A stretch of 64,000 bases of DNA from Microvirga terrae (GCF_013307435.2 NZ_CP102845.1:1984001-2048000); one strand, 5' to 3'; positions 27,243 through 35,911 are shown, counted from the first letter of the stretch. Program-made: numbers and translations. Notes: generated from the sequence alone by a model not told the origin.

Positions 27243-28973
27243 ATGGATGCGCGGGTGATCGACAAGTCGAAGCTGCCGAGCCGTCACGTGACGGTGGGGC
27301 CCGCTCGCGCGCCGCATCGCTCCTATCTCTATGCCATGGGTCTGACCAAAGAGCAGATTGCCCAGCCGCTCGTGGGCGTCGCAACGTGCTGGAACGAGGC
27401 TGCTCCCTGCAACATCTCCCTCATGCGCCAGGCCCAGGCCGTGAAGAAGGGCGTGGCGGCCGCCAACGGCACGCCGCGCGAGTTCTGCACCATCACGGTG
27501 ACAGACGGCATCGCCATGGGCCATCAGGGCATGAAGGCGTCGCTCCCGTCCCGCGAGGTGATCGCGGATTCGGTCGAGCTGACCATGCGCGGCCATTCCT
27601 ACGACGCGCTCGTCGGCATGGCGGGCTGCGACAAGTCCCTGCCGGGCATGATGATGGCGATGGTGCGCCTCAACGTGCCGTCGATCTTCATCTACGGCGG
27701 ATCTATTCTTCCGGGCTCCTTCCGCGGCCGTCAGGTGACCGTGCAGGACCTCTTCGAGGCGGTGGGCAAATACTCGGTCGGCGAGATGTCGGACGAGGAT
27801 CTCACCGAGCTCGAGCAGGTGGCCTGCCCGTCGGCCGGCGCCTGCGGGGCCCAGTTCACCGCCAACACCATGGCGACCGTGTCCGAGGCCATGGGCCTTG
27901 CCCTGCCGTATTCCGCCGGCGCACCGGCGCCTTACGAGATCCGCGACCGGTTCTGCGCAGCAGCCGGCGAGCAGATCATGGATCTCATCGCCCGGAACAT
28001 CCGGCCGCGCGATATCGTGACCCGCAAGTCCCTGGAGAATGCCGCCACCGTGGTGGCGGCCTCGGGCGGTTCAACCAACGCGGCCCTGCACCTTCCCGCC
28101 ATCGCCCATGAGGCCGGCATCAAGTTCGACCTGTTCGACGTGGCCGAGATCTTCAAGCGCACGCCCTATATCGCGGATCTGAAGCCCGGCGGACGCTATG
28201 TCGCCAAGGATCTGTTCGAGGTCGGCGGCATCCCGCTGCTCATGAAGACGTTGCTCGATCACGGCTTCATGCACGGCGACTGCATGACCGTGACCGGCCG
28301 CACCATGGCCGAGAACCTGGCATCCGTGAAATGGAACCACGATCAGGACGTGGTCTATCCGGCGAACACGCCGATCACGCCGACCGGCGGCGTCGTGGGG
28401 CTCAAGGGCAACCTCGCTCCCGAAGGCGCCATCGTGAAGGTGGCCGGCATGGCGACCGACAAGCAGGTGTTCCGCGGCCCGGCCCGCTGCTTCGACGGCG
28501 AGGAGGCCTGCTTCGAGGCCGTCTCGACGCGCCAGTACAAGGAAGGCGAGGTCCTGGTGATCCGCTACGAGGGCCCCCGCGGCGGTCCCGGCATGCGCGA
28601 GATGCTGTCGACCACGGCAGCCCTCTACGGCCAGGGCATGGGCGACAAGGTCGCCCTTATCACCGACGGACGCTTCTCCGGCGCGACCCGCGGCTTCTGC
28701 ATCGGCCATGTGGGCCCGGAAGCGGCGATCGGAGGTCCGATCGGCCTGATCCGGGACGGCGACATCATCGCCATCGACGCCATCAAGGGCACCATCGACG
28801 TGGAGCTTTCCGACGAGGAACTGGCCCAGCGCCGGTCCGAATGGAAGCCGCGCGAGACGAGCGCCACCTCGGGCTATCTCTGGAAATACGCGCAAACAGT
28901 GGGTCCGGCGCGGGATGGGGCGGTCACCCATCCGGGCGGAGCCGCAGAAAAAGAAACCTATGCGGACGTTTAA
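27243..28973 (+). CDS. ilvD: Dihydroxy-acid dehydratase
   Basis: 576 residues. It dehydrates 2,3-dihydroxy-isovalerate and 2,3-dihydroxy-3-methylvalerate in valine, isoleucine and leucine synthesis using an iron-sulfur cluster. Motifs: CDKSLPGMMMAM (cluster Cys and family signature), CPSAGACGAQFTANTMA (second Cys), GCD-type GHSYDALVGMAGCDKS, and the C-terminal ITDGRFSGATRGFCIGHVGPEAA signature with catalytic Ser. The ATG at 27243 follows GAGTGCGG. The coding end overlaps the Sel1 gene start by 14 bases. Confidence 0.94.
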   Translation: MDARVIDKSKLPSRHVTVGPARAPHRSYLYAMGLTKEQIAQPLVGVATCWNEAAPCNISLMRQAQAVKKGVAAANGTPREFCTITVTDGIAMGHQGMKASLPSREVIADSVELTMRGHSYDALVGMAGCDKSLPGMMMAMVRLNVPSIFIYGGSILPGSFRGRQVTVQDLFEAVGKYSVGEMSDEDLTELEQVACPSAGACGAQFTANTMATVSEAMGLALPYSAGAPAPYEIRDRFCAAAGEQIMDLIARNIRPRDIVTRKSLENAATVVAASGGSTNAALHLPAIAHEAGIKFDLFDVAEIFKRTPYIADLKPGGRYVAKDLFEVGGIPLLMKTLLDHGFMHGDCMTVTGRTMAENLASVKWNHDQDVVYPANTPITPTGGVVGLKGNLAPEGAIVKVAGMATDKQVFRGPARCFDGEEACFEAVSTRQYKEGEVLVIRYEGPRGGPGMREMLSTTAALYGQGMGDKVALITDGRFSGATRGFCIGHVGPEAAIGGPIGLIRDGDIIAIDAIKGTIDVELSDEELAQRRSEWKPRETSATSGYLWKYAQTVGPARDGAVTHPGGAAEKETYADV

Positions 28974-29802
28974 ACTCATCGCAGCCACCTTGTGGGTGGC
29001 CACTCTCGGGGCCGGCGCGGCTTATGCCCTCGATGCCGCGCCGCGTCCGCAACCGCTCACGCCTGCCTTGTCCCCGGCGCTCGCTCCGGCGACCAAGTAC
29101 GGCTCGGTCCGCGATGCGCTGCGCAGCGGCATGCGTGACTACAATGCCGGCGACAAGATCGGGGCCGTGCACGCGCTCGAATATGCGGCGGGCCAGGGCC
29201 ATTCGCTGGCGCTCTGGAAGCTCGGCCGGATGTATGCCGACGGCGACGGCGTCGAGCACGACGACCTGAAAGCCTTCGAGTACTTCTCCCGGCTCGCCGA
29301 CCAGCATGCGGACGAGAGCCCCGATTCTCCGAACGCGGCGGTGGTCTCCAGCGCATTCGTGGCGCTCGGGACTTATTTCCTGGATGGCATCAAGGACTCC
29401 TATGTGATGTCCAATCCGGAGCGCGCCGTCGAGATGTTCAGCTACGCGGCGTCCTATTTCAGCGACTCCAACGCGCAGTACAATCTCGCCCGCCTCTACC
29501 TGGAGGGGACGGGTGTCCGGAAGGACGCCCGCCATGCCGCCCGCTGGTTCAACTTGGCGGCCGAGAAGGGGCACACCGCCTCGCAGGCGCTCTTGGGCCA
29601 TCTGCTGATGACCGGACAGGGCGTGCCGCGCCAGCGAGCCAAGGGCCTCATGTGGCTCACGCTGGCGCGCGAAGCCTCGACCGATACGGCCAAGGATCAG
29701 TGGATCGTCTCGCTTTACGATGACGCCTTCGCGGCAGCCGACGACAGCGACCGCAAGCTGGCCCTGGCCCTGCTGGAGCAGTACATCCAGTCGCGCCGAT
29801 AG
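28960..29802 (+). CDS. Exported Sel1-repeat protein
   Basis: 280 residues. The signal peptide MRTFKLIAATLWVATLGAGAAYA ends near residue 23. The mature protein is a chain of Sel1 (TPR-like) repeats: AVHALEYAAGQGHSLALWKLGRMYADGDGVEHDDLKAFEYF, AVEMFSYAASYFSDSNAQYNLARLYLEGTGVRKDARHAARWF, and HTASQALLGHLLMTGQGVPRQRAKGLMWL. Sel1 proteins act as scaffolds, often in the envelope or exopolysaccharide control. The start lies within the ilvD end, suggesting coupled translation. Confidence 0.85.
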   Translation: MRTFKLIAATLWVATLGAGAAYALDAAPRPQPLTPALSPALAPATKYGSVRDALRSGMRDYNAGDKIGAVHALEYAAGQGHSLALWKLGRMYADGDGVEHDDLKAFEYFSRLADQHADESPDSPNAAVVSSAFVALGTYFLDGIKDSYVMSNPERAVEMFSYAASYFSDSNAQYNLARLYLEGTGVRKDARHAARWFNLAAEKGHTASQALLGHLLMTGQGVPRQRAKGLMWLTLAREASTDTAKDQWIVSLYDDAFAAADDSDRKLALALLEQYIQSRR

Positions 29803-29804
29803 AT

Positions 29805-29830
29805 GACCGGCGATCCTGTATCGCCGGTCA
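29805..29830. terminator. Hairpin between convergent Sel1 and xthA genes
   Basis: GACCGGCGAT - CCTGT - ATCGCCGGTC is a perfect 10-bp stem between the ends of two convergent genes, a likely two-way transcript end. Confidence 0.65.
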
Positions 29831-29834
29831 ACCG

Positions 29835-30620
29835 CTACTCGATATCCAGATCGACCATCACCGGAACGTGGTCGGAGGGCTTGTCCCAGCCGCGCACCTC
29901 CTTGCGGATCGACGCCGTCCTGAGCCTGTCCTGCGCCTGGGCCGAGAGCAGCAGGTGGTCGATGCGGATGCCGTTGTTACGCTGGAAGGCGCCGGCTTGA
30001 TAGTCCCAGAACGAATAGAGCCCCGGCTGATCATTGCAGGCGCGCACCGCGTCCAGGAAGCCGAGATTGATCAACTCCCTGAACTTCGCCCGGCTCTCCG
30101 GCTGAAACAGGGCGTCATTGGCCCAGGCGGCCGGGTCGAGGGCGTCCTTTGGCTCCGGAATGACGTTGTAGTCGCCGCACAGGACCAGGGGCTCCTCCAG
30201 GGCGAGAAGGGCTTTCGCGTGGGCGCGCAACCGGTCCATCCAGGCGAGCTTGTAGTCGAATTTCGGAGTGCCGACAGGATTGCCGTTCGGCAAATAGATG
30301 GACGCCACCCTCACGGCTCCGGTCGCGGTCGAGACCACGCCTTCCAGGTAGCGCGCCTGCTCGTCGCTCTCGTCTCCGGGCAGGCCGCGGCGGACATCCT
30401 CGAGCGGACGCTTCGACAGGATCGCGACGCCGTTATAGGCCTTCTGACCGTGGGTGACGACGTTGTAGCCCAGCGCCTCGACTTCCGCGCGCGGGAAGGC
30501 CTCGTCCACGCATTTCAGCTCCTGAAGGCAGACCACGTCCGGGTCGGCGCTCTTCACGAAGGTTGCGAGGTGATCCAGCCTCTGCTTGATGGAGTTCACA
30601 TTCCAGGTGGCAATTTTCAT
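29835..30620 (-). CDS. xthA: Exodeoxyribonuclease III / AP endonuclease (element-supplied 5' end)
   Basis: 261 residues. It cuts abasic sites and removes 3' nucleotides in DNA repair. Motifs: ATWNVNSIKQRLDHL, VCLQELKC with the metal-binding Glu, GDYNVIPEPKDALDP, and RIDHLLLS with SDHVPVMVDL containing the catalytic Asp-His. Full length. The first codons (MKI) and everything upstream are element DNA: the integrated element ends at codons 3-9, and the displaced chromosomal start (MRV) lies 30 kb away at 61043. So xthA is intact but now uses an element-borne start codon and promoter. An AT-rich CATAAAATTT box on the minus strand about 30 bases upstream could be its -10. Confidence 0.93.
   Translation of the reverse strand: MKIATWNVNSIKQRLDHLATFVKSADPDVVCLQELKCVDEAFPRAEVEALGYNVVTHGQKAYNGVAILSKRPLEDVRRGLPGDESDEQARYLEGVVSTATGAVRVASIYLPNGNPVGTPKFDYKLAWMDRLRAHAKALLALEEPLVLCGDYNVIPEPKDALDPAAWANDALFQPESRAKFRELINLGFLDAVRACNDQPGLYSFWDYQAGAFQRNNGIRIDHLLLSAQAQDRLRTASIRKEVRGWDKPSDHVPVMVDLDIE
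30594..30613. repeat. Left attachment site (attL)
   Basis: The 20-base sequence GTTCACATTCCAGGTGGCAA recurs at 61017-61036 with one mismatch (position 30600 A, 61023 G); the last 13 bases are identical. It spans the xthA codons for ATWNVN. Only one nearby gene and a P4-type integrase at the other end make this the core of site-specific integration. Confidence 0.85.
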
Positions 30621-30672
30621 CTGTCGGCTATCCCGTTGCGTTCATTGATGAAATTTTATGGCATCGGGCAGC

Positions 30673-30712
30673 GTTACCACTGTCATTACCCGCATTTTTG
30701 CGCCGTTACCGC
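30673..30712. promoter_or_regulatory. Candidate integrase arm sites, left end
   Basis: Three similar boxes: GTTACCAC at 30673, ATTACCCGCA at 30685 and GTTACCGC at 30705. The same boxes (GTTACCCGC, ATTACCCGC) occur at 60872-60892 near the other end. Repeated short boxes 60-160 bases inside both attachment cores are where P4-type integrases bind with their N-terminal arm domain. Confidence 0.5.
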
Positions 30713-30892
30713 TTGTTCACGGTGTGGCTCGGCACATACTTGGCGGGAAAAGTTGAACGGCGCAAGCAGCGGATAGCATCATTAGCAGCAGCCGCGAAAA
30801 TCGTATTTCTGAAAAACTTTCTAATACCGTCTCGCTCCTTCCTCGTGTGCCGAGACCCGAATTGCTTTCAGCGGCAATGGAAATCGCGTGGC

Positions 30893-30910
30893 TTGCTCAA
30901 AAATGAGCAA
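30893..30910. promoter_or_regulatory. Element operator O1 (TTGCTCA-AAAA-TGAGCAA)
   Basis: A perfect 7-bp inverted repeat around AAAA, upstream of the structured leader and the left operon. The same palindrome type occurs at 41093, 41162, 56661 and 58178. Probably the binding site of an element-encoded repressor; the protein is not identified. Confidence 0.65.
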
Positions 30911-31026
30911 TCAAGTAACTGATGTATAAGGGAAAAATATGTTGCGGCCTCGCTCCCAACGACGATACCATTTGCATCAAGGATAGGTCGAACTTGAGCT
31001 GTTGAACCCATTGGCCGGTAACAATC

Positions 31027-31125
31027 GCAGGCGGTGGCGAGCGTAAGTCGCATTACGCGGGTTCTCCAGGCCCTATCCTACCGCCATCGCCTGCACCTCA
31101 GCCCCGTAGGAAGGGCTTCCTGGAG
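31027..31125 (+). ncRNA. Structured leader with interleaved stems
   Basis: Four segments occur in the order A, B, A', B'. A (GCAGGCGGTGGCG, 31027-31039) pairs with A' (CCGCCATCGCCTGC, 31081-31094). B (CTCCAGGCCCT, 31064-31074) pairs with B' (AGGGCTTCCTGGAG, 31112-31125). A further hairpin GCGTAA-GTCGCA-TTACGC lies at 31041-31058. A-A' and B-B' cannot both form as simple nested stems. B' contains the GGAG ribosome-binding site of the small gene starting at 31133. This is the layout of an attenuator or an immunity RNA such as the P4 CI or P1/P7 C4 RNAs, which lie in the same place (leader of the replication operon). Function is inferred. Confidence 0.55.
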
Positions 31126-31132
31126 ATACTTT

Positions 31133-31243
31133 ATGAAACGTTACATCGATGAAATGCGCAGCCTCACGCCTGCTGAGCTGCTGGTGGTGGTGTTCACTCC
31201 GTTATCCGGCATGGCGCTCTCAGCAGCATTTTTTTTCGGGTGA
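31133..31243 (+). CDS. Small hydrophobic leader ORF
   Basis: 36 residues: a charged start (MKRYIDEMRS) and a hydrophobic end (ELLVVVFTPLSGMALSAAFFFG). GGAG lies seven bases upstream but is inside stem B-B' of the leader, so its translation may be gated by that structure. No family recognised. A small membrane-active protein or a leader peptide is possible. Confidence 0.4.
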   Translation: MKRYIDEMRSLTPAELLVVVFTPLSGMALSAAFFFG

Positions 31244-31307
31244 ACCGTCTCACGATGATTCGTCGTGATGACAGACTCACCAAGAACCCAAAGAGTCGGG
31301 AGGAAGT

Positions 31308-31496
31308 ATGAAAGAGTACGTGTTGTTCCCGGAAGTAATGGAAATGCTGAGATGTTCACGAGCAACTTTGTATCGTGAGATCAAGGATGGTCTGTTTCCA
31401 AGGCCATTCAAGCTGACACGCAATAAAAACGCGTGGCGTAGGGACGATGTGAAGAAGGCCATTGAGCAACGCCGTATGGCTACGAACGGGCAATAA
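31308..31496 (+). CDS. AlpA-family DNA-binding regulator
   Basis: 62 residues forming one MerR-like helix-turn-helix: LFPEVMEMLRCSRATLYREIKDGLFPRPFKL then AWRRDDVKKAIEQRRM. AlpA proteins in P4-like satellites and prophages activate or repress integrase/excisionase genes and DNA excision. GGGAGGAAG precedes the ATG closely. A terminator follows immediately, so it is transcribed as the end of the left leader unit. Confidence 0.88.
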   Translation: MKEYVLFPEVMEMLRCSRATLYREIKDGLFPRPFKLTRNKNAWRRDDVKKAIEQRRMATNGQ

Positions 31497-31522
31497 AAAA
31501 CCCGCTGGCGGGCGGGTTTCTA
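31493..31522 (+). terminator. Terminator after the AlpA-like gene
   Basis: AAACCCGC-TGGC-GGGCGGGTTT forms a GC-rich stem with flanking A and T runs, directly after the AlpA stop codon. Confidence 0.75.
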
Positions 31523-31634
31523 TAGGTGGCGTGAACCACTGTACTACTCAAATTTGATAAGAGAATAGTACATGTACGACCGAAACTGGTCAAGGTTCGC
31601 TCCAGAAAATGATTAATCTTTTTTGAGAGCACTT

Positions 31635-32078
31635 ATGAGCAATAAATACTCAACTCTGCACCGTGGCGCGATCATTGCTGCGCTAGACCGTTTCAATGCC
31701 AACGCTGGGGATGCGAGTACCGCGTTCGACGATGATTTCCCTATCCACGTGCTCCAATCATTCGGCGTTCCGCTGATTGAGGTGTGCCCAATCTCATGGA
31801 TCTCTGCCGGGCGTAGTGTTGCCGGTGTAAACCCGCAGGCTGATATCCTCCGCCTGCATGGCATGCCGACTTTTCGGCGCATCTATGCCGTAGGTGTGAC
31901 ACCTGGCAGTATTCCTCGTAGCGGTGAGGGGTGCGCAATCCTCGACTTCTCTGCTGACGGGCAGACCGTTCACTTTTCTCCAGAGCGCGGCTCTGAACCG
32001 GTTGAGATGCCGCTGGGCGACGCCCTCGACGCGGTTGTTGACCTGTTCGAGACTCGTTTCGGTGAGGTGGCAGCATGA
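31635..32078 (+). CDS. Hypothetical protein preceding the primase
   Basis: 147 residues from the ATG at 31635 (MSNKYSTLHRG). Recognisable but unassigned segments are GVPLIEVCPISWISAGRSVAG and LDFSADGQTVHFSPE. Its stop overlaps the primase start by four bases (ATGA), so it is part of the replication unit. No domain recognised. Similar-sized companions precede P4-type primases in enterobacterial elements. Confidence 0.6.
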   Translation: MSNKYSTLHRGAIIAALDRFNANAGDASTAFDDDFPIHVLQSFGVPLIEVCPISWISAGRSVAGVNPQADILRLHGMPTFRRIYAVGVTPGSIPRSGEGCAILDFSADGQTVHFSPERGSEPVEMPLGDALDAVVDLFETRFGEVAA

Positions 32079-34720
32079 GCGCTACCCAACTGGCAGAAAA
32101 AGCCAGCCTCTCTGAAACCATCGAAGCGTTCCGTGCTGCCATGGCGGAGCAGGGCATCGAAACAAGCGATGAGATTGTGGCTGATGGACACCTTCACCGT
32201 GTCCATGCCGAAGGCGATCGCAAGGGGGCACGCAACGCTTGGTACTGCCTGCATTTTGATGAGCGCCCAGCTGGCACGTTCGGCTGCAATAAGCGCCACG
32301 GCGACCACAAATTTCAGTGGCAGGCAGACAGGAAAGCCACCCCGTGGACGCCAGAAGAGCGTAAGGCCTGGGCTGAACGCGTAGCGCGCGAGCGCGCTGA
32401 GAAGGATGCTGCCGAAAAGGCGCGCCACGAAGCCGCTGCTGCTGCTGCCAACCAGCTCTGGGACGCCTCCGCCGAAGCTACGGAAGATCACCCTTACCTG
32501 AAAGCCAAGGGCGTGAAAGCTCATGGCCTGCGCGTCGGGAAATGGGAGAAAGTCAACAAGGCCACCGGCGAGGTGCGCCACATCAGCGACAACGCGCTCC
32601 TGATCCCTGTTTGTGATCGTCAGCGCAAAATCCACTCCCTGCAGGCGATTTTCCCGTCCAAGCTGAAGAGTATGGGCGACCGCAACAAGGATTACCTTGT
32701 TGGCGGCGCGAAGCGCGGACTGTTCCACACCATCGGCAGCAAGCCCATCATGCACGACGGCGCGCCCGTCTTCGTGCTCAGCGAGGGCTATGCCACTGGC
32801 GCCAGCATTCACGAATGCACTGGACACCTGACTCTGGTCTGCTTCGACGCAGGCAACCTGCCAGTAGTAGCGCAGGCCATCCATGATCGCTTCCAAGCCC
32901 TCAAGAAGCCTGTCGTCATTATTCTCGCGGCTGATAATGACCGCTGGACGACCCAGCCTGTCGAGAATCCTGGCGTTTACCATGCGAAGGCTGCCGCGAG
33001 GGCGGTTAATGGTCTGCTGGTGGTGCCGGACTTCAAGAGTCTTGAGGGGAACCCGACCGACTTCAACGATCTGCACCTGCGCCAAGGCGCGGCGGCCGTG
33101 GCGAAGGCGTTTGAGGAGACGCTGAACCCTAGAGCGGAGCTGGTGCAGAACGAGATCGCTGTTGCCGATAATGATAACAATGTTGCGATCCCTGACAACC
33201 TGGGAATGCCTTTTCGCTGTGTTGGGACAGCTGGACAGTATTACGCGTTTTGGCGTGAAGATACTCGCGGGATCGTTCTGCTGAAGCCGAGTGAACTCGG
33301 AAAAGACCATGGACTGTTCCAGCTCGCTTCACTCCAGCGCTGGGAGGCGTGGGCGCTGGATAGCGGCCTGAAGGAATATCGAGCCGCTGCCGCGAACTGG
33401 CTGATCCAAACGTCGATGGAAATCGGCTTCTTCAAACCAGAACTGGCTTGCATTGAGGATACCGACTACGTCCGCCGCCAGATGTGCCTGGCGCAGCTCC
33501 GGGTGCGCGCAACCGCCTCGACATTGGCGGATCTGATGCAGGGTAACTCCCTCTGGTCCGGCGTGTTTTGGTACGATGAGTTCTCAGGGAAGATTCGCGT
33601 CGAGCGCGAAACGCCGTGGGGTGAACTGCCCTCAGAGTGGCGCGATGAGCATGACGATATGCTGGCAGCATGGGCTGAGGCGCAGTTCGGCGTGGCGGTT
33701 GGTGCCAACGTCGCGGCTGAGGCCGTGCAACTGCTGGCAATGCGAGACCGCCGAGACCCGGTCGTGGAGTACCTCCAGTCACTGGAGTGGGACGGCGTTC
33801 CGCGCATTGATACTTGGTTGCTTCGCCTGGCCGGGGCGCAGGACACGCTTTTCAACCGCGCAGCAGGTAAGCGCACGCTCATCGCTGGGGTTGCCAGGGC
33901 ATTTAATCCGGGCTGCAAACATGACCCGGCGCTGGTGCTGGAGGGGCCGCAGGGGCTTCGCAAATCTTCATTGGTTCGCGCTCTGGCGCCCAATGGAGAG
34001 TGGTTCACTGACCGTCTGGATGGCGAGGTTGGCAGCAAGGACTCCATGCAGTCTCTCGCCGGTCGCTGGATCGTTGAACTCGCCGAGATGACCGGTATGA
34101 CCCGCGGCGAGGTGAAAGCGATCAAGGGCTTTATGGCATCCGGAGACGACAAATACCGTCCATCATACGGGCGCAGGACTGTGTCGCATCCGCGCCGCTG
34201 TATTTTCATCGGGACCATCAACCCGGAGGGCGACGGCTCTTATCTGACGGATACTACTGGCGGGCGTCGCTTCTGGCCGGTCAAGTGTACCCAGATTGAC
34301 CTTGAAACAGCGAAGGCCGAACGCGACCAGTTATGGGCTGAAGCCGTGACGCTTTACCAGCGTGGCGAGCAATGGTGGCTTACCGACGAGGAAGAGGCCG
34401 AGGCCAAAGAGGTGCAGAGAGATCGCACCGTGGATAACCCGTGGGTGGTGCGCGTAGGCAAGTTCCTGTCTCACAACCCGCCTGCGTTTACGGGTGGTGA
34501 GTGGGGCTCGCCGCGTCTCTACGCTCCGACTTACCTGTCCACCAGTGACATCTTCGAGGCGTTCACCGGGCGCACGATGATGGCCAAAGATATCACCGAG
34601 AGCAAACTCATCGCATCCGCGTTAACCGAATGCGGCTGGAAATCAGAGCGAGTGCGAGTCGACGGGCGCCGGTTTCGAGCATGGGTGAAGGTGGACGCAG
34701 AGGACGAACTGCCGATCTAA
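32075..34720 (+). CDS. Toprim + VapE-type primase-helicase
   Basis: 881 residues. The N-terminal third has a small DNA-binding/primase region, then a Toprim-like domain with VFVLSEGYATGASIHE near residue 232 and VVIILAADNDRW near residue 285. The C-terminal half is a virulence-associated-E (VapE) superfamily-3-like helicase: the Walker A LEGPQGLRKSSLV near residue 623, Walker B WIVELAEMTGMTRGEVKAIKGF, then YRPSYGRRTVSHPRRCIFIGTINPEGDGSYLTDTTGGRRFWPV. This is the usual replication protein of P4-like satellites and phage-inducible islands. It acts in the cytoplasm at the element origin. The iteron array directly downstream is the likely origin. Confidence 0.9.
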   Translation: MSATQLAEKASLSETIEAFRAAMAEQGIETSDEIVADGHLHRVHAEGDRKGARNAWYCLHFDERPAGTFGCNKRHGDHKFQWQADRKATPWTPEERKAWAERVARERAEKDAAEKARHEAAAAAANQLWDASAEATEDHPYLKAKGVKAHGLRVGKWEKVNKATGEVRHISDNALLIPVCDRQRKIHSLQAIFPSKLKSMGDRNKDYLVGGAKRGLFHTIGSKPIMHDGAPVFVLSEGYATGASIHECTGHLTLVCFDAGNLPVVAQAIHDRFQALKKPVVIILAADNDRWTTQPVENPGVYHAKAAARAVNGLLVVPDFKSLEGNPTDFNDLHLRQGAAAVAKAFEETLNPRAELVQNEIAVADNDNNVAIPDNLGMPFRCVGTAGQYYAFWREDTRGIVLLKPSELGKDHGLFQLASLQRWEAWALDSGLKEYRAAAANWLIQTSMEIGFFKPELACIEDTDYVRRQMCLAQLRVRATASTLADLMQGNSLWSGVFWYDEFSGKIRVERETPWGELPSEWRDEHDDMLAAWAEAQFGVAVGANVAAEAVQLLAMRDRRDPVVEYLQSLEWDGVPRIDTWLLRLAGAQDTLFNRAAGKRTLIAGVARAFNPGCKHDPALVLEGPQGLRKSSLVRALAPNGEWFTDRLDGEVGSKDSMQSLAGRWIVELAEMTGMTRGEVKAIKGFMASGDDKYRPSYGRRTVSHPRRCIFIGTINPEGDGSYLTDTTGGRRFWPVKCTQIDLETAKAERDQLWAEAVTLYQRGEQWWLTDEEEAEAKEVQRDRTVDNPWVVRVGKFLSHNPPAFTGGEWGSPRLYAPTYLSTSDIFEAFTGRTMMAKDITESKLIASALTECGWKSERVRVDGRRFRAWVKVDAEDELPI

Positions 34721-34760
34721 TGACTGGGCACAGTGGCGCTGTCGACAGAGAGCAAAGAAC

Positions 34761-34782
34761 AACCCGCTTCGGCGGGTTTTTT
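34761..34782 (+). terminator. Terminator after the primase
   Basis: AACCCGC-TTCG-GCGGGTTTTTT: a 7-bp stem with a stable UUCG tetraloop and a T run, a classic rho-independent terminator just after the primase stop. Confidence 0.88.
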
Positions 34783-34855
34783 GTTACCTGGCGGTTTCCG
34801 CCAGTTTTCGGAGGCTACGAGCCACGATGCGAGGCCTTTGCGCTGACCAATCTGT

Positions 34856-35266
34856 TGGGACACTGGGACACTTGGGACACTTCTTTTTCGTTTATATTTA
34901 TCGCCTTTTCATGCGGGAGCAGGCGAAGCACCACGATATTGCTCAAATACAATGAAGCGGGTGGGACGCTGGGACACTACTCCTATTTCTAGTGTCCCAG
35001 AGCGAAGTCTGTAAGTGTCTGATTTATATCAGAGTATTAGTTAATGGGACGCTGGGACACTTGGGACACTAATATTTATAAAAAACTTATCTCATGTGAG
35101 CTGAGTAGTAAGGCACCTCACATGCACCTTATGTTACGCGCATAGAGAAAAAATGTTTTGCAGGAGGCGTTTTAACGTCCCAAGCGTCCCAACAGTGATT
35201 TTTTACTTTTGATTCAAAGATTTAGGTTGGGACACTACCCAAATTGTATAAAATTGCAGCGTCCCA
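34856..35266. repeat. Iteron array TGGGAC(A/G)C, candidate replication origin
   Basis: At least 12 copies of the 8-base box TGGGACAC or TGGGACGC lie in 410 bases. Forward copies are at 34856, 34864, 34873, 34962, 34970, 35045, 35053, 35062 and 35228; reverse-strand copies are at 34992, 35175, 35184 and 35259. Clusters are spaced 8-9 bases apart (tandem triplets at 34856 and 35045). AT-rich stretches lie between clusters (for example 35070-35100). The array begins right behind the primase-helicase gene. P4 and related replicons have their initiator-binding iterons and origin beside this gene. No protein-coding signal is seen across 34,783-35,425. Confidence 0.8.
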
Positions 35267-35425
35267 GCCCCGCTAAGGGTTCAAAGAACGTATCATTGGT
35301 GCATAAAGCGAGGGAAATCCGCATTCTGTCGCGCCCGCGTATTTTTTACCCCGCCTGAAAATTGAGGCTAACCGACAGGGCGTGACGCTACTCTGTCGGA
35401 AAGAACGACAATTGAGGGCTTACCT

Positions 35426-35911
35426 ATGGCGGACAAAAAGGCGCTCCGCGCCACCGCAAAAACGCTTTATGAGGCTGGTCGTGGGACGATCAAGCAGATC
35501 GCCGCGGAGATTGGTGTTAGCAGCCGCACCGTAGAACGCTGGAGCGCTGCAGATGGATGGGTCCGGGTGACGGCTACCCCAGAGCTGAGTGAACGCGCGC
35601 ATCGCGTTGCCTCCAGACTGGCGGAGATTCCTGAGGACGCAAAACCGGAAGAGCGGGGGAGGGCCGTGGAGGCGATTACTGAGCAGCAGGCCGTCGACGA
35701 GCGCGCCGAGCTGCTGGTTCGGCACCGGCGTGAATGGCAGGTATCTCGCGCGCTGCTGGCTGAGGCTGTTCGTGAGCGCTCCACCGATAAGGCAAAAATG
35801 GCGAAGGTGGTGGCTGAAACAACCTCTATCACGCAAAAGGGCGAGCGCCTGGCGTGGGGGCTGGATACCGATGCTGGCACGAAAGTGCAGGTAGTCATCG
35901 AGCGCGAATAA
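35426..35911 (+). CDS. Small-terminase-like HTH protein
   Basis: 161 residues. The N-terminus (TAKTLYEAGRGTIKQIAAEIGVSSRTVERWSAADGWVR) is a helix-turn-helix of the type found in phage small terminase subunits and related DNA-binding proteins. The rest is charged and helical (RSTDKAKMAKVVAETTSITQKGERLAWGLDTD). Phage-inducible islands encode their own small terminase to redirect packaging. Whether this is TerS or a regulator is not settled. Confidence 0.55.
   Translation: MADKKALRATAKTLYEAGRGTIKQIAAEIGVSSRTVERWSAADGWVRVTATPELSERAHRVASRLAEIPEDAKPEERGRAVEAITEQQAVDERAELLVRHRREWQVSRALLAEAVRERSTDKAKMAKVVAETTSITQKGERLAWGLDTDAGTKVQVVIERE

Noticed and set aside
34856..35266. Possible CRISPR array in the TGGGAC repeats
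   Set aside because: Units are 8 bases, in both orientations, unevenly spaced and without unique spacers of constant length; no cas genes in the window.
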